Source of the DNA: Epinephelus fuscoguttatus
Lineage: Eukaryota > Chordata > Actinopteri > Perciformes > Serranidae
Assembly (NCBI RefSeq): GCF_011397635.1
Contig: NC_064753.1
Location: forward strand, 41,412,322-41,476,321
Direction: 5' to 3'
DNA: 64,000 bases
Shown here: positions 36,690 through 49,118 of the stretch, piece after piece
How the letters are laid out: every line of letters starts with the position of its first letter
Position numbering within the stretch: the stretch's first letter is position 1
Notes under the pieces: generated by a model
Databases searched by the model: none
Told to the model about the DNA's origin: nothing
The model's input: the letters and a program-made list of their open reading frames with translations, nothing else
Made by a program: the position numbers and the translations under genes

Positions 36690-37480
36690 ATCCAAAGAGT
36701 TTCTAATGAAGGTCAATTCAGGAACATGGTGACAAACTCAAAGCCAACAGCACCTTTGTTGTTGCTATGATACAAATGTTAAGGTTGAAATGTGCTCCAG
36801 TAACATCCCAATACACATCTAATACTGGTGTGTTTGTCCTTCATTACAGATTGCTTGGGTAAACCCTGCAATCACCCACAAGGCAGGTGGGCTAGGTGCC
36901 TTTTTAGGCTCTGACTAGAGGTTTTCATGGGACTACCTGGACTCCAGGAACCTGTACGAGTTAGGGTTCATGTTTTATCATGGTCTGTTGAGTTTGACTC
37001 AAGTCCCATTCTAATGTCACAGGAGTGGGGGTCTGTTTATCATATGTGTAATACCTGAGTGGATCTGAGAAGCATGTGATTAACAAGAAAAACAAATAAG
37101 CACTGTACGTGTGTAACTTGAGTGATGATCAGGCTGATTTAGGATCAGAGTTGGATTTCTGAATGACATAAGGTTCCCCAGGTAATACTAGTCCTGTGCA
37201 AATAGGGCTTAAGATGGGTAAGAACAGCATGTTGTACCTGACTTTAAATAGCAATTTTAATTTCAGGGTTTGTTGGGTCCATAAAATAGACCAAAGTCTT
37301 GGGTCTCTCTTCTGTTGGATATGCAGTGGGTTGGGTCTGTAATATCCTGGGCTAAAATGTGTCAGGTATATATAGTTTTAAAAGTTATTGGGCCGAATTG
37401 GCTGTCAGAACAAATTTCTTGGGTCTTTTCAGGTTTGGGTTTATCATTTCAGACCCGTGAAGACCTGTACTCCCAACCCA
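36690..37480. other. Gene-free region downstream of stra6
   Basis: No exon is recognised. Repeated gggtt/ggtctg phrases at 37270-37460 suggest old transposon DNA. Confidence 0.4.
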
Positions 37481-37860
37481 ATTGTCAGAAAAAATACTGG
37501 CATTGTACGTTTCTGTAAACCACGAACATTCGCACATCATTATGTAGCGGATATGTTGAAAATTTCAACACATTCTCACTCCGACCTCGTGGGATACCGT
37601 GTCAAGTTCTGCCTGTGCATTGTCTGATTTCAAAATATGCTTCACTTTTCACAGGAAATTTACAGTTTATATACAGTCTCTTTCAAAATAAACACACTAC
37701 GTCAGTAGAACACCCCAAATTGATGTTTTTTTTTTCCTTCAACAACAAACGCACATCGTTGGGTTTAGGCAACAGAAACATGTTGGGTTTTGGAAAAAAA
37801 GAACAGGGTTTGGCTTTCTAATCTTACGGGACGCGAACACTTCTCTCCTGGTTGAAAGTT
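37480..37860. repeat. Dispersed repeat copy
   Basis: It shares a perfect 27-bp match (37564-37590) with the reverse complement of 49798-49824 (core cattctcactccgacctcgt). gtacgtttctgtaaaccacg recalls 30750 and 40700, and gttgggtttaggcaacagaa is a typical family phrase. Confidence 0.7.
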
Positions 37861-37999
37861 GGTGTTTGTTGGACCCATCCGACACCACTCATACCCGACT
37901 TCTGCTGCCTTAACTTTTGCTCTTGTCCCATTGAGTTTTTCCCTAATGCCACCGAGAGCTGTTAAGCTAACTAATTAACTAACAGCGACTGGCTGCGTG

Positions 38000-38340
38000 T
38001 CATGCCAGAGTTAAAGGATGGCTTTTTTTTGTCACTGTCTAACATCACAAATCACTGCCCAAGCCCCAGATATCGATGATTTTAGAGTGAGAGACTGGTA
38101 TGAAACTTCAGTAGCACTGTGGTTAATGTCTGGTTAGATTTAGGCCCAAAGAACACTTGGTTATGGTTAAGAAAACATCATGACCCAAAATACCATTATT
38201 CTGGCTGGAAAAGCAGTGATGTCTTGGGGAAAAACGGTCACTTTTCGTGCCTAAAACGCTGCTGGAAATGTAATGTATTCGTGGTCTGCAGAAAAGTAAA
38301 ATACTAACATTTTCTTCTGGTGGCTGGGCTGCTACCTCTG
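38000..38340. repeat. Dispersed repeat copy related to the stra6 intron 7 element
   Basis: gtgcctaaaacgctgctgga, then aatgtaatg and gtctgcagaaaagtaaaata, matches one unit plus flank of 30718-31500. ggctttttttt-gtcactg with cactgcccaagcccc recurs at 56415 and 63030. Confidence 0.6.
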
Positions 38341-38349
38341 ACCCTCAAG

Positions 38350-40650
38350 GGCCCCAAGAACAATATTTCACATGTAAATAAAAGACCTACACACTAACGG
38401 GGACAATATTCTAAAAACAAGCATTGCCTCTAAACAAAATATGTCTACTGTTATGAGATCTTTGTTCCAACAACCTCACTCTATATAAAATTAAACTTTC
38501 ATTGTGCTCTGCTGGTGCAGCACTGTCGAGGCCATTTAGTAATTATATATTGACATGCACAATGTTCAGTGGCAGTGCTGATCAATGGCAGCAGCAGAAC
38601 CGGGTTAGGGAGTCAATAAGAGTTCATGGTCCAATTTTGCATCAGCTTTATGCAGTTATGTCGACAAGTGCAGGTTCTCAGTGTGTTCTCAGTTCAGCAT
38701 GCCGTACACTTTGTTCTGAGTCAGGTGAGAGAGTTTGTAAATTTATAACCAACTTACACAATCTCCCAAAAAATGTCATAATTATATTTTAATATTATTT
38801 GTTTTAACTTTGTTTGTGCTAAGGTTTATATTTCAGCTTCTTAAATAATGATGAGATACTGAGTGTAATCATATTGCATATTTTTACACAGACACATTAT
38901 TAAGTGTATGTACAGCTGCATTTCTAACATTTCACAAGTAACTAGCGAGAAAGCACAGGTTTGATGTTTAATATGATAATAAGATAAAATGTATGAATGC
39001 ATGAAAATGTTTTACTCTATTTTTGAACAGTGTGAAGTGTGTTTGAGTCCCATGATTCACTTTCACTTGATTTATTATCACATCCAATAAAAAAATGGAT
39101 TGATTGAACCACCTGAAAAGTTTTTCTTTAAGTCTTTTTGCCTACTTGATTGCCGTGATCATGTGATTCTGTATGACGTGTGACATTGTACCTTACTTTC
39201 ACAACATACTGTTTAAAGCTGAGTAAATGCAGTGTTGCTTTAAATTGTTGGTACATCTGTGTCTGCGTATACTGCTGCTCTGATGTCAGATATGTGTTGT
39301 AATAAACTAATATATTCAAGTAAGGACAACTTTTCCACATCATTAAAAACGTATTATTTTGAATGTAAAGCTGTCGAGAGAAAAACAGAGATGAACAGAC
39401 GAGCAACCATTCAGCATCCCTTTGTCAAAACTTTATTGAGGCACATAGGATGAGGAGAGTTAGTGAGGATATTTAAACACTTTGGTAAATCCCTACTACT
39501 TCCTTTATTACAGGGGTATAAAACAGAAAAAACACAGACTCAGATTTACTCTTGAAGTCCAGAATATTTACACCAGACACAGCATACTGTGACTCACAAT
39601 AACAGGCAGCATGCAGGTCCTCTAACACAGTACTCTGGGAAACACGACAGGATGGACACGAGACCCAGATACAACGAGGCAGTAACTTCACACACACGGT
39701 CTGAAGTGCTTGTGCTGTTATACACAGTCTGCAGTAGATTCTGTGGATATTGAACTAGCGTGTCCACATTTTACCAGCGTGACAGAGAGCTTATTGAAAA
39801 CACCCAGTTTTATTTAACATGAAAACAGTTATTGTAATTTAAATGTTCACAGAGTAACTGGACAAAGAGCTCGTAGCTGTGTGACATTACGTTTTTGCTT
39901 TTGAAACAACACACTTTTTCTAAACATTTAAACTCCTGTTAAGTATCTGTAGTTTTAAGCTACTGCGACCCTAATACGACAGCACAGGTTCACTGTTAAA
40001 GCAGAATATTGTTATCTTGTAGTTACAGTTAGCCCATTCACTACTGCCTACTGCCTAGTTGACATTTTTCCTAGTAATTTTGCAATGCATGTTACACGTG
40101 ACACAAGCTTTGATTCATTTAACACTCGCTTTTTTTGTGTCAAACCTTGATCGTCATCATCTCGATGCTAGTTTGAAGAAATCAGGAGAAATTATTTTGC
40201 GCTCTTCTTTTCACTCATTTGCTGTTTATTTTTTAAAGAATTTACTGTTAATTTCATGGTTTCATTTTTGTCTCTAAGAACATTTTGACAATTCATTGAT
40301 GCCAGCCAAACAAACTAATGTTGGTACAAAATTTTATAGTTGTAAAATATATGAAATATCTCACTGTTACAAATTACGCTAAAGGCACAAATGAACAAAT
40401 AAGACTTCATGTTTATAACCCTGCCGCAGAGGTTATATTTCTCCTTTTTACAATGTTTATATCATTCACGTGAGAAATTTCTCACCAGATTTTATTGAAA
40501 TTTTGTGAGTTCTGGACCAAAGAATGTGGCCAGATCCAGCATTTTTTTTATTGGATTTCTTAATGTAAAAAGAGAAGGTGTTTTTGAACAACATATTTAA
40601 AAAAAATACAGTGAAGATATCTGTTTCATGCATCCCATGATTGTCTATCA
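38350..40650. other. Gene-free stretch
   Basis: A/T-rich sequence with no recognised exon or bounded TE. Confidence 0.4.
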
Positions 40651-40669
40651 CTATGTGTGTTCTCAGCCC

Positions 40670-41080
40670 AGTCATCAGAATAAAATGTTTACATTCCTGC
40701 AAACCACAGATAAGTTATATTTGTACGTTTGATAAGTATGATGTAGTTCAGATTACATGTACATGAGTTGAGTCTCTCAGGAGGACGGGGTGGTGGATGG
40801 CCTGACACCGCTGAGCACAGGACAGCAGCAGACCACTGTACACATTCAAGACCAACAACCTTTAACAGGAGGTTAGGGCATTTTCAGCCATGTTTGTAAC
40901 CAAAACATCTATTTTAAGCCAAAACATGATCTGTTCCAAAATCTAAATCTAAGTAGCCTAACCACACGTTAACCAAATTTTAGTTTTAACATATCTGCTA
41001 CATATGAAACATACATGTGTAACATATCTGTGATTTTTCAGAAACGTACAATGCCAACATTTATTCCAGCGATGGGCTGT
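40670..41080. repeat. Dispersed repeat, two inverted end fragments
   Basis: The left part (catcagaataaaatgtttac, ctgcaaaccacagataagtt) and the right part (tgtgatttttcagaaacgta, caatgccaacatttattcc) are reverse-oriented relatives of each other and of 30718-31500. Confidence 0.55.
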
Positions 41081-41623
41081 TTTTTTTGGATCAAGATGCA
41101 CTTTTAAAAGTTCTTTGCATTTTCTATTTAAAAAAAGAGAACTGGGCTGCCGTGGAGAAAGTGGCACTTACTGTGTTTTTTGGCAAGCCAACTAAAACTG
41201 TTAGTGAGCCAGCTGTTTACCCCTGATTCCAGTCTTTGTGCTATGCTAAGGTAGCATATCTACTGGACAGCTACAGGCCCCAGGGAAAAGTGCTGGACTT
41301 TGAAGCCAATTTGGTGTAGTGGCCAAACTGTGTAACTACAACACCCAGGTCTGTCGGGTGATGCCATTGGGCCCAAAAAACATTTTCCAGTAGACTTACA
41401 ATGTGAAAGTGGTGTCTGTAAATCAATGGATAAATGTTTCTGAGCATCAGAGACTGTCAAAATGATCCATTTCACTGTCGGGTTTGATCAGTTTGGTCAG
41501 ATAATATCTAAAGAGTTGAGAAGTGCTGTACAATTACATCATTTCATCTACATCCACGTTAGCGGAGTGCTAAACTATTAGCTAGCTGCTTGGCCGGCGA
41601 AGTCTGTAGTGCGCTTGCTCTAT

Positions 41624-42153
41624 CTTCCTGAGACCCTGTGTCCTCATATGAGGACATCACATTTTGGGTTTACTTGATCTTATACTTCATTCTGCTTAAC
41701 TCTGAACTGTTGTCCTTGTTTGTGGATGTTTTTTGTGCCATCTAATGGTAATAAGAGCACAATACACTAATCCATGTAAAAACAAGATGGCAGCCATCTC
41801 TGCCAAGTCAGTCTGCAGCTGATCACGACACAAGAGTGGACAAGGTCCAAAACCTGATCAAATTTTATGGTTGAAACTTTTTAATTTATGATTAATGTTT
41901 GTAATTTGATATGGCAACAAATTTGACTAATTTTAGCCTACGAAACTGTTAATTAGGAAATAACCATTTGAAGACATTGGGACTATCATCTTATTTGAGG
42001 ACATTGGGACTTTATTGTTGTCTCGTTTGAGGGCACTGGGACTTAATTATCACTGATAATGTTAAGTTTTTCATACTTATCAGATCCTACTGATTCAAAA
42101 TAGCTAGGAGAAATTAAAAATGCATACCAAACAAAAGTTCGGGTCTCAGGAGG
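41624..42153 (+). mobile_element. Non-autonomous TIR element, uninterrupted copy
   Basis: The ends CTTCCTGAGACC and GGTCTCAGGAGG are inverted (12 bp, one mismatch) next to TAT/ATAT. The interior has three repeats of gaggacattgggact-type sequence. It is an inverted relative of 61376-62113 over its whole length. There is no coding capacity. The AT-rich flanks may be a short target duplication; the superfamily is unresolved. Confidence 0.8.
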
Positions 42154-42159
42154 ATATGG

Positions 42160-42978
42160 GCCCAATGACACAGACGATATGGGTACCAGAGAAGTCAAAG
42201 TTTTTTGGCTTCATGTGCCACTGAGCAATTTTCATAGCAATTTACAGGGGCCCGCCTCCACTTCTCTTTATACATCTATGGAGAGACATGAGAGTGGGTT
42301 TGATATTCTCATCTAACTCTCTGCAAGATAAGCAAATAAATGCATTTCCCTTAATACCAAACTATTATCTTAAACACTACTCATGCTCTGAGGAAGGCCT
42401 CTGGCTCAGACTTCTTAATAAAATCTTATTAAAAGTATACTATCTTAATAAAAATATGAGGCTGGACAGACACTGACTGCTTTGATGGAGCGCTGCCTCT
42501 GCTTTGATAATTGATTTAAAATTTTGAGGTTGAGCACCCAGTTTCTCTCTCTGGAACACACGCTGGTTGTATTTTTGCTCTAACGTTGTTTATGGAACTC
42601 ATTTTTCAAAAGTGTACATGAATGCATCACAGAAAATTGCCTATTTTGAAAGGAGGAAAACAGGCTGTGATATTTCCAGTCACAAAAACCTAACAAGGTT
42701 TTCATTTCCAGGCCTAGTTCACATTTCCCTAAAATGTTTGTCTGGAAAACATCCTCTGTCAATCACAGCCTGGCAGCATGTAGCCTGTCCAGTGACTGAA
42801 CGATTCAGCTCTGTAAATAAATGTATTTTATGTCTTGTCAGATCTCTGTGGAATAAAGCAATATTTCAGGGCTGCCTTTGCACAACTAAAGGAAGCCTAA
42901 ACCATTGGCACAAACTGAAACAAAATCCTGTTTTACCCTTTGACCACATGCAAATGTAAACTGCTAATGATGTCAACA
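42160..42978. other. islr2 3' flank
   Basis: Likely contains the islr2 3'UTR (minus strand). I could not assign a convincing poly(A) signal. Confidence 0.35.
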
Positions 42979-42979
42979 A

Positions 42980-45130
42980 TTACTGATTCGGATATTTGTA
43001 GTTGCTTGTAATATTCACTGCCTCAGCCCCCAAAGGTAACCTGTCACTGTACTCAGAGGCGACCTCACAGTTGTCTAAATTCCTGCACTGAGACAAAGAA
43101 AAGGATTCAGTCATTACACTTTCTTCTGTATCTGCTTCTCTCTCACCATCCCCACTCTCCGTCTCCCCCTCCTCCTCGTCCAGCTGGCTGCCGTTAATCT
43201 TCCTCTGGGACTCAGTGTGAGGTGCACGGATGTTAAAGTTGGCGGTGAGGTTCCTCTCCATGTGGTACTGGTCTTTGGCCTTCAGGATGAGCTTGTAGGT
43301 CTTGCTGCGGTATTTGTACACCAAGTGGAAGCACGTCGCACCCAGGAGGGGTACAGTGGACACGGTGAGGAGGCAGATGCTGACGGAAATGATGATGAGC
43401 AGGTTAGGCGTCCTCCTCTTCGTTGTGAACAGCACCTGAACCTCACAGTCCTCCCCTCTGTAGGTCAGACACAGGGAGTAGTTGGTGCCGGGGCGTAAAC
43501 CGCTGAACAGATACGTGTTGACGCCCTCTTTGATCCGCGACCACTGCACAGCTGAGTGTTTGCGGTCGGCAGTGACGCACAGGTACAAGCCATCTGAGAT
43601 GACTTTTTCGGAGGAGTCAGCCAGGCCATTGTGTTCTTCACTGTCAGCGTGGAGGCTCTCAGATGTGGTGGCAGCGGCGTTGGCACCCCGTTTGGCGCTG
43701 CGGTCTCTGGGTATGAGAAGAGGGTTGAGTCGCACTGTTACCTCTGTTTCTGACACCCCTAATGCGATGACGCCAAAGTCAAATGTGTACTGCTTGATAT
43801 CATCCATGCTCCCATTAAAGACGTGGCTGGAAATGTATCTCGTGTTAGCCGTCAAGCCGCATTTACTAGCACGTGATGGATATGTTGCTGCCTTCTCGGA
43901 GGGCTTGATCTCTGCAGTGGGCAGAAAACTGGGTGCAGTGTTCATGATGTCTTTTCTCTTTAAATCAGGGAGACGCACAGAATCAAAAACAGATGTTTTG
44001 TCTGTTGTTTGATGTACAGATGGGTGCATTTTAACGAAGGCAGGTGTTGTGGTGATTCGTTTTTTGGGTGTTGGCTTTGGTAACGCCACCACTTCCACTG
44101 ACACCGAATCCTCGGCTCTTCCAAACTCATTTGTGGCCGAGCAGCTGTAGTTACCACCATCTTCCTTCCTGAGGTATGAAATGATGAGAGTCCCATTATT
44201 AAAGACTTTGACTGGATTATAGGACAGTAACGAGTCTTCATTTGATTCTGCCGAGTCATCCTCAGTGAAGGACAATGCCAGTTCTAGCTTCTGGCTTATG
44301 CTGCGAATGTCCCACAACACCAAAGGCTTTGGGTTTCCTGTGAATACACAAGTCAACACCAGCGTACTGCCCTCGAAGAAAGTCGTGTTGTGAGTATTTG
44401 GCTCGGCTTGTATTGTCACAGTTGTGCCCGTGCACTTTGACTCAGGCAATTTTCCGATCATTTCCCCTCTGAGCTTCTGTGGCGTTGCACAAATGATCGA
44501 ATTCTGCTCCGGGACTGTGATGGTGGTTTTTGAAATCCAGTCTCTGAGCCAGTCAAGGGAGCAGGTGCATGCAAAAGGGTTTTTATAAATCTGCAAGTGG
44601 GACAATGACACCAAACCATCAAACGTCCCTTCAGCAATGGTTGTGAATTTGTTATTGTTGAGTCGGAGGGACCTCAGGTCTTTGAGGTTGTCGAAGGCGT
44701 CACTCGGCAGGTGCACCATCTCATTGTGGTTCATCTTCAACAGCAGCAGGCTCGTGAGATTCTGCAGATCCTCCCAGGGAAAGTCTACAAGTCTGTTGTG
44801 GCTGATGTCAAAGTTACGCAGATAACCTAAAGGTGTGAGGGTCCCCGGTTCAATAGATACGATCTCATTGTGGGCCAACCACAGCGACGTCACCTGGGTG
44901 ACATTGTCGAAGCTCCCCAATGATATCACACTGATCTTGTTGGCGGTGAGACTCACAGTTGTAACATTAAGAGGCAAACCATCCGGGACTGCGACCAAGT
45001 CTTTGTAGGAGCATTCAGCAAAATGGCGGCCATATTTATCTGAGCAGGTGCAGAGCTCAGGGCATCTGAGTCCGGTGGTGAGGACTGTGGCGATCCACAA
45101 AGTGAAGTAGAAGATGTCTGCGGCTGCCAT
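42980..45130 (-). CDS. islr2: ISLR2 (LINX), LRR and Ig membrane protein, 716 aa
   Basis: A single uninterrupted coding exon, as in other vertebrates (human ISLR2 is about 745 aa). Signal peptide: about residues 1-20. LRR N-terminal cap: CPELCTC at 23-29. About five leucine-rich repeats span 55-180. C-terminal cap: cysteines 188, 190, 214 and 233. Ig domain: about 245-347, with C261 and C330 in a typical GNYSCSA context. A FN3-like tail (LRPGTNYSLCL) precedes the membrane segment at about 576-600. The cytoplasmic part of about 110 residues is acidic (DEEEGETESGDGE). Known role: neuronal surface protein in axon guidance that associates with receptor tyrosine kinases. The ATG follows a good acceptor (ttttacag) by 9 nt, so an upstream 5'UTR exon is expected. 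The gene is convergent with stra6. Confidence 0.95.
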   Translation of the reverse strand: MAAADIFYFTLWIATVLTTGLRCPELCTCSDKYGRHFAECSYKDLVAVPDGLPLNVTTVSLTANKISVISLGSFDNVTQVTSLWLAHNEIVSIEPGTLTPLGYLRNFDISHNRLVDFPWEDLQNLTSLLLLKMNHNEMVHLPSDAFDNLKDLRSLRLNNNKFTTIAEGTFDGLVSLSHLQIYKNPFACTCSLDWLRDWISKTTITVPEQNSIICATPQKLRGEMIGKLPESKCTGTTVTIQAEPNTHNTTFFEGSTLVLTCVFTGNPKPLVLWDIRSISQKLELALSFTEDDSAESNEDSLLSYNPVKVFNNGTLIISYLRKEDGGNYSCSATNEFGRAEDSVSVEVVALPKPTPKKRITTTPAFVKMHPSVHQTTDKTSVFDSVRLPDLKRKDIMNTAPSFLPTAEIKPSEKAATYPSRASKCGLTANTRYISSHVFNGSMDDIKQYTFDFGVIALGVSETEVTVRLNPLLIPRDRSAKRGANAAATTSESLHADSEEHNGLADSSEKVISDGLYLCVTADRKHSAVQWSRIKEGVNTYLFSGLRPGTNYSLCLTYRGEDCEVQVLFTTKRRTPNLLIIISVSICLLTVSTVPLLGATCFHLVYKYRSKTYKLILKAKDQYHMERNLTANFNIRAPHTESQRKINGSQLDEEEGETESGDGEREADTEESVMTESFSLSQCRNLDNCEVASEYSDRLPLGAEAVNITSNYKYPNQ

Positions 45131-45595
45131 TTTCTGCTCCTGTAAAACAGTGTCAGTCCATCTATCAGTCAGTGGATTAAGGTAGATTTATGCAGATTTA
45201 ATGCAAAATGAGTGCAGCAGTAGAATAAAAGGACAGGAATTGAACAGACAAAAATCATACAGGTTTAAGCATAAAGAAAATGAAGCACCAGAATAAAATA
45301 AAAGGCATTTCAGCTCAACTTTAGCCTCTTGTTTGCAGATGAAAGAGCGGAAAATTGAGCCTGCCGATAGACTTTACTTAGAGAATCTAAGGTCCATGTC
45401 ATGGTCTAGGTTTAAGAATTGAAAGGGTGGGTCCAGCCACATCACATTGTTATTGTCTCGCTTCTGGTATTAGTCACACAGATAGTCTTGGTTTCGATAG
45501 ATAAGGTCGTAAAAAACTGGTTCTGACTGAAATTCAAAGCTGATGTTCAGGTTTACTCTAATCAAAGTAAGCCAGGAACACCACTGTCTCCAACC

Positions 45596-45885
45596 CACTG
45601 GTTCCCAACTGGTCCAGCCATGGGGTCCAAATTTATCCTTAGTCATTGGTTCAAGGTCCACATGATTTAATACGTTAAGTATCATACACAGGTTTGGCCA
45701 TGCTGTCGAGCTAGTTTAGCTGTCCATTAGTCACTCAATCTGCAGTGGGAAACAACACTTCAAAATAAAAGCTCTGTGCCAGAAATTCACTGTGCTTAAA
45801 AATAAAGTGTGTTTCTTCAAACTTGACATGTTTGCATGTCATTTTTTGGACTTTTGGACTGTGACTCATCAGTTGGGAACCACTG
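45596..45885. mobile_element. hAT MITE with perfect 8-bp target duplication, islr2 5' intron
   Basis: The termini CACTGGTTCCCAACTG and CAGTTGGGAACCACTG are inverted with one mismatch and match the well-known hAT end CAGTGGTTCCCAACT. Identical octamers ctccaacc flank it at 45588-45595 and 45886-45893. The 290-bp body has no coding capacity. Confidence 0.92.
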
Positions 45886-46792
45886 CTCCAACCCCTTAGA
45901 AGTGCTTTTGGTTTCTTACTCAAATTTATTCACATAAAACAATGGAGACTAACTTCAGGCAGATTCGTCACCACCACTTCTGACATTTTTGCCTCCGACC
46001 TTCATCCAGTTATTTTAAAAACTGTGAATAAAGACTGCTGGAAGAAATTTTACTGCTGAATCTTTTAATCTAATTCTCCACTTCTTTGAGCCTTGAGTCC
46101 TTTCATCTTCAGTGTACTGAGTGTACTGGGAAATCTCAGTCACGATGGATAAATGAAACCAAACTATCTGAATGGTTAGAGGTAATTGAGGAAATATGTT
46201 TTTTAAATCACTTTTGTCTATTTGATCTTTTCTCTGCCTGATAACACTGGCCTGTTTACAGGAGGAGAGAGGAAGAGCAGCTACTTCTGTCAATATAAAG
46301 AAGGCAGACACCCTGCTGGGGCACAGACCTGGAGCACCTCCGTACAGCAGCTGAACTTTAGAGCTTTTTGTCTGTTTGGTGGCACCTGGAAGTTGCTGGA
46401 CGTCCTCAGATCCATAGTCTTCATATATGTTTGCACTGATCTACATAAAACTGTCATCCTGGTTTTCCACATTCGAAGTTTGCCATTCTGGTCGGTCAGT
46501 TTTCTGGAAAGTTATCCCCTCTCTGGTATTCTTTCTATTTTTTTGAGCGTCTAAGGAAAGTGTAATAAGCTGTACAGATATCGTGAAGCTCTTTGGGGCA
46601 AATCTGTGACGTTGGGCAGGGGTGAATATAAGATTTCAGGTTGTTGAGGGCTTGACATCTGGGGGAATCCTCCTCCAGAAAATTAGTACAGTTTTATGCA
46701 CTCTAGCACCTTATTTACACTCAAAACACACGTCTTACTCACTGAAAAGTGAAGACTAGAGTCTGAAAAAAGTATAAATATGTTTATGTTTA

Positions 46793-46965
46793 CTGTGGTA
46801 GAATGTAACTAAGTACATTTACTCAAGCACTGTACTTAGATACAATTTTAAAGCACTTGTGTTTGAGTATTTCCATTTTCTGCTACTTGTACTTCTTTAA
46901 ATCTCAGAGGTAAATACTGTATTTTTTTACTTGTCTGCTTCAGTTACTTTTCAGATTATCAATAG
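46793..46965 (+). repeat. Fish dispersed repeat (actaagtacatttactcaag type)
   Basis: It reads gtagaatgtaactaagtaca, tttactcaagcactgtactt and ttgagtatttccattttctg, a widely repeated fish sequence; a reverse copy is at 3439-3560. Confidence 0.7.
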
Positions 46966-48066
46966 AAAATGTAATGAATAAATAAATTAATTAATTCATT
47001 TTGGTTATTTCACACAGATTTTCTCACAGTCAATAACCAAAAAAAGGAATAGGGTGAAACCACAGGCTTATTTTTGCCTGTCCTATATCAACCAAAGGAT
47101 AACCCAGAACATCAACTACACCAAAGGAAATAAATGAATTAATAATTAAATGCATTATATTTTAAATTATAATCCTCAATTATTTCACGTTCAAAAATGA
47201 GTCCGTTTTTTAAAAACTCAGCAGAGAGCAACACAGTTTCAAATCGGCACTGAGTCCATTTTATACTTTGAGTCCCTGTTTCTCACTTTACGCTTCATGA
47301 ATAAACAACCTTCTTAAATTATAATGATTATAATCAACTATAAATTATGATATAGACCATTATTATGGGTCAAACTACCCAGCAGTACATAAAGAAAGTA
47401 AAATGAGCTCCACCTTTACTAGCTGCAACATTAAGGTGATGAAAACATCAATGCATCAGTGATTATAATCCAATAAAATAATGGGCCATTCTGCATAATG
47501 AGTACTTTCTGTGCTTTAGTATTTGATGCCTCTGTTGATAGACAGCTGTGTACACTGTCAGTTAACACGTATCTCTGTCTGACTTCTGTCTGAACATACC
47601 CTGTGGTGTCTGTGAGAACAGCAAACTGGTGCACAATCAATCTCACAGCTCATCCTAATGGAGATTTCTGCTCTGAAGCTGTGATGCACTGGGTTGATAA
47701 ACTGAGTCCATGTTAAATGCACAGATGAAACAGCTGTGTGTTGTGTCATTGGCAGAAGCTTCTGGTTTCAAACTACGCAGCAGCCTCCGGTGCTCTGTCC
47801 TTGGTGCTGAAAGGCAGCCGCATGTCTGCTGTTTGTTTACAGCAGTCTGATCTGCTGCATGACATGCACACTGCTGGAAATCACTCTTTTGATCTATGTA
47901 TGAAACACAACATCGTAAGTGTCAGTGTGATCCTGCCGAGACCAAAGTTCATCCCTGCAAAAAGACCTCGACACAGGATCGCACATGAATTATTGATGCT
48001 GGGAGGAAAGAGGATCCCTCACCTCCTCCGCGTCAGGAGACTAAAACTGGGTGTCAACGTGCTTAC

Positions 48067-48400
48067 CTGTTTTTATTTCTGTCTCTGCAGAGAAATCCGA
48101 ATGACGTCAGCCGGTGTTTCCAGTCAGAGCAGCGCAGGATACATGCTGGTCTTAAGTCTGAGGATGAATAAGGAGTCCGCGTGTGTGTCAGTCCGCCTCT
48201 ACATGGTGAACCCGCGTGTGTGTGTGCGCTGCGGGGTTTCTCCTGCCTGTGCATATATGTCAGCTATCTCCCCCTCCTCTCCTCCTCCCATCCTACCCTC
48301 CTCACAGCTCTGGACACAGCAGCAGCGACGTTCCCAAATTTTTAAAGGGGAAACGACCCTCAAAATGACGGACAGCGTTCACAGGAGATGACGACTACTG
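48067..48400 (-). promoter_or_regulatory. islr2: Putative islr2 first exon and promoter region
   Basis: A locally GC- and CpG-richer block bounded by the minus-strand donor at 48066. It includes a TTTAAAAATTT stretch near 48340 that could act as an initiator-region AT box. The plus-strand frame across it is unlike any protein I know. Confidence 0.35.
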
Positions 48401-48519
48401 TGAGAGCTGATGGGCGCTTCATATAGTAACAAAAATAGGCTGCTAATAAGATATTATTAAGACGTATGTCTTTCTCAAATAAAAACAAAGATACAGTTAA
48501 TGTATGAACTAATATAAAA

Positions 48520-48700
48520 CTTAAAGGGGAACTTTACCAATTTTACACATCACAATGTGTTTACAGATCTTTGAGAGTACTACTTTACATGTGAACAAAG
48601 TTGTGTAAATCCTTTTGTGTCTCCAGATGGAGCTGTGTGAAATCTGATGCCTCAAGTGATGTCACTTGAGTCAGTGTTGGTTGAGTCTTAAGACTAGAAG
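48520..48700 (+). repeat. Partial TTAA-element end
   Basis: TTAAAGGGGAACTTTACCAA, then tttacacatcacaa, is a familiar fish TTAA-transposon start; no matching right end was found. Confidence 0.4.
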
Positions 48701-48705
48701 TTTAA

Positions 48706-49118
48706 GGTGCCATGTACACGTGCCGCATTTTTTGCATGCTCAAATTCATTGTTTTCAGTGAGTACGCACAGCAGGTGTGCTCAAATGCCAGAGTGAAGCT
48801 GTCGTGGTGCACATGCATTCCTGAGCGCCTATTTTTCAGGGTGTATTGGCTGCGCCCTGAGATAAACCAAGTTAAACTTTTGGAACACAGCAGCACGCAC
48901 TGCATGTATTGTGACGAGGAACCACCAATCACAGCCCGCAGATATCTTCCTCTCTATTTCTGGTAAATAGGCTACGATACAGTACTTGCTTAGCAACCTC
49001 AGATGCAACTTACTGCCGCGCTCTTGAAAGCTAGCTCAAAAAAGGCACAAAAGTAGCGCCCAGTGCCCGACCTTGCATTTTCCAGGCGGTAAAGACGCAG
49101 CATGTGTATGGCTCATAA
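48706..49118. mobile_element. TIR element, probable MITE
   Basis: Left GTGCCATGTACACGTGCCGC and right GCAGCATGTGTATGGCTC are imperfect inverted copies about 400 bp apart. The superfamily and target duplication are not resolved. Confidence 0.5.

Larger units (their letters stand above)
45140..48066 (-). other. islr2: Putative islr2 5'UTR intron
   Basis: On the minus strand a strong donor (AACAG|GTAAGC) is at 48066 and the acceptor next to the islr2 start (TTTTACAG|GAGCAG) is at 45140. Joining them gives a non-coding exon ending at 48067 plus the coding exon, the structure usual for ISLR2 genes. Each site is seen; the pairing is inferred. Confidence 0.45.

Noticed and set aside
43217..44012. 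Plus-strand frames opposite islr2
   Set aside because: They are antisense shadows of a conserved GC-rich coding exon.
47738..48391. Long plus-strand frame (217 codons) near islr2
   Set aside because: No recognisable domain, low-complexity C-terminus and no splice or promoter support. It overlaps a better-supported minus-strand 5'UTR exon candidate for islr2.
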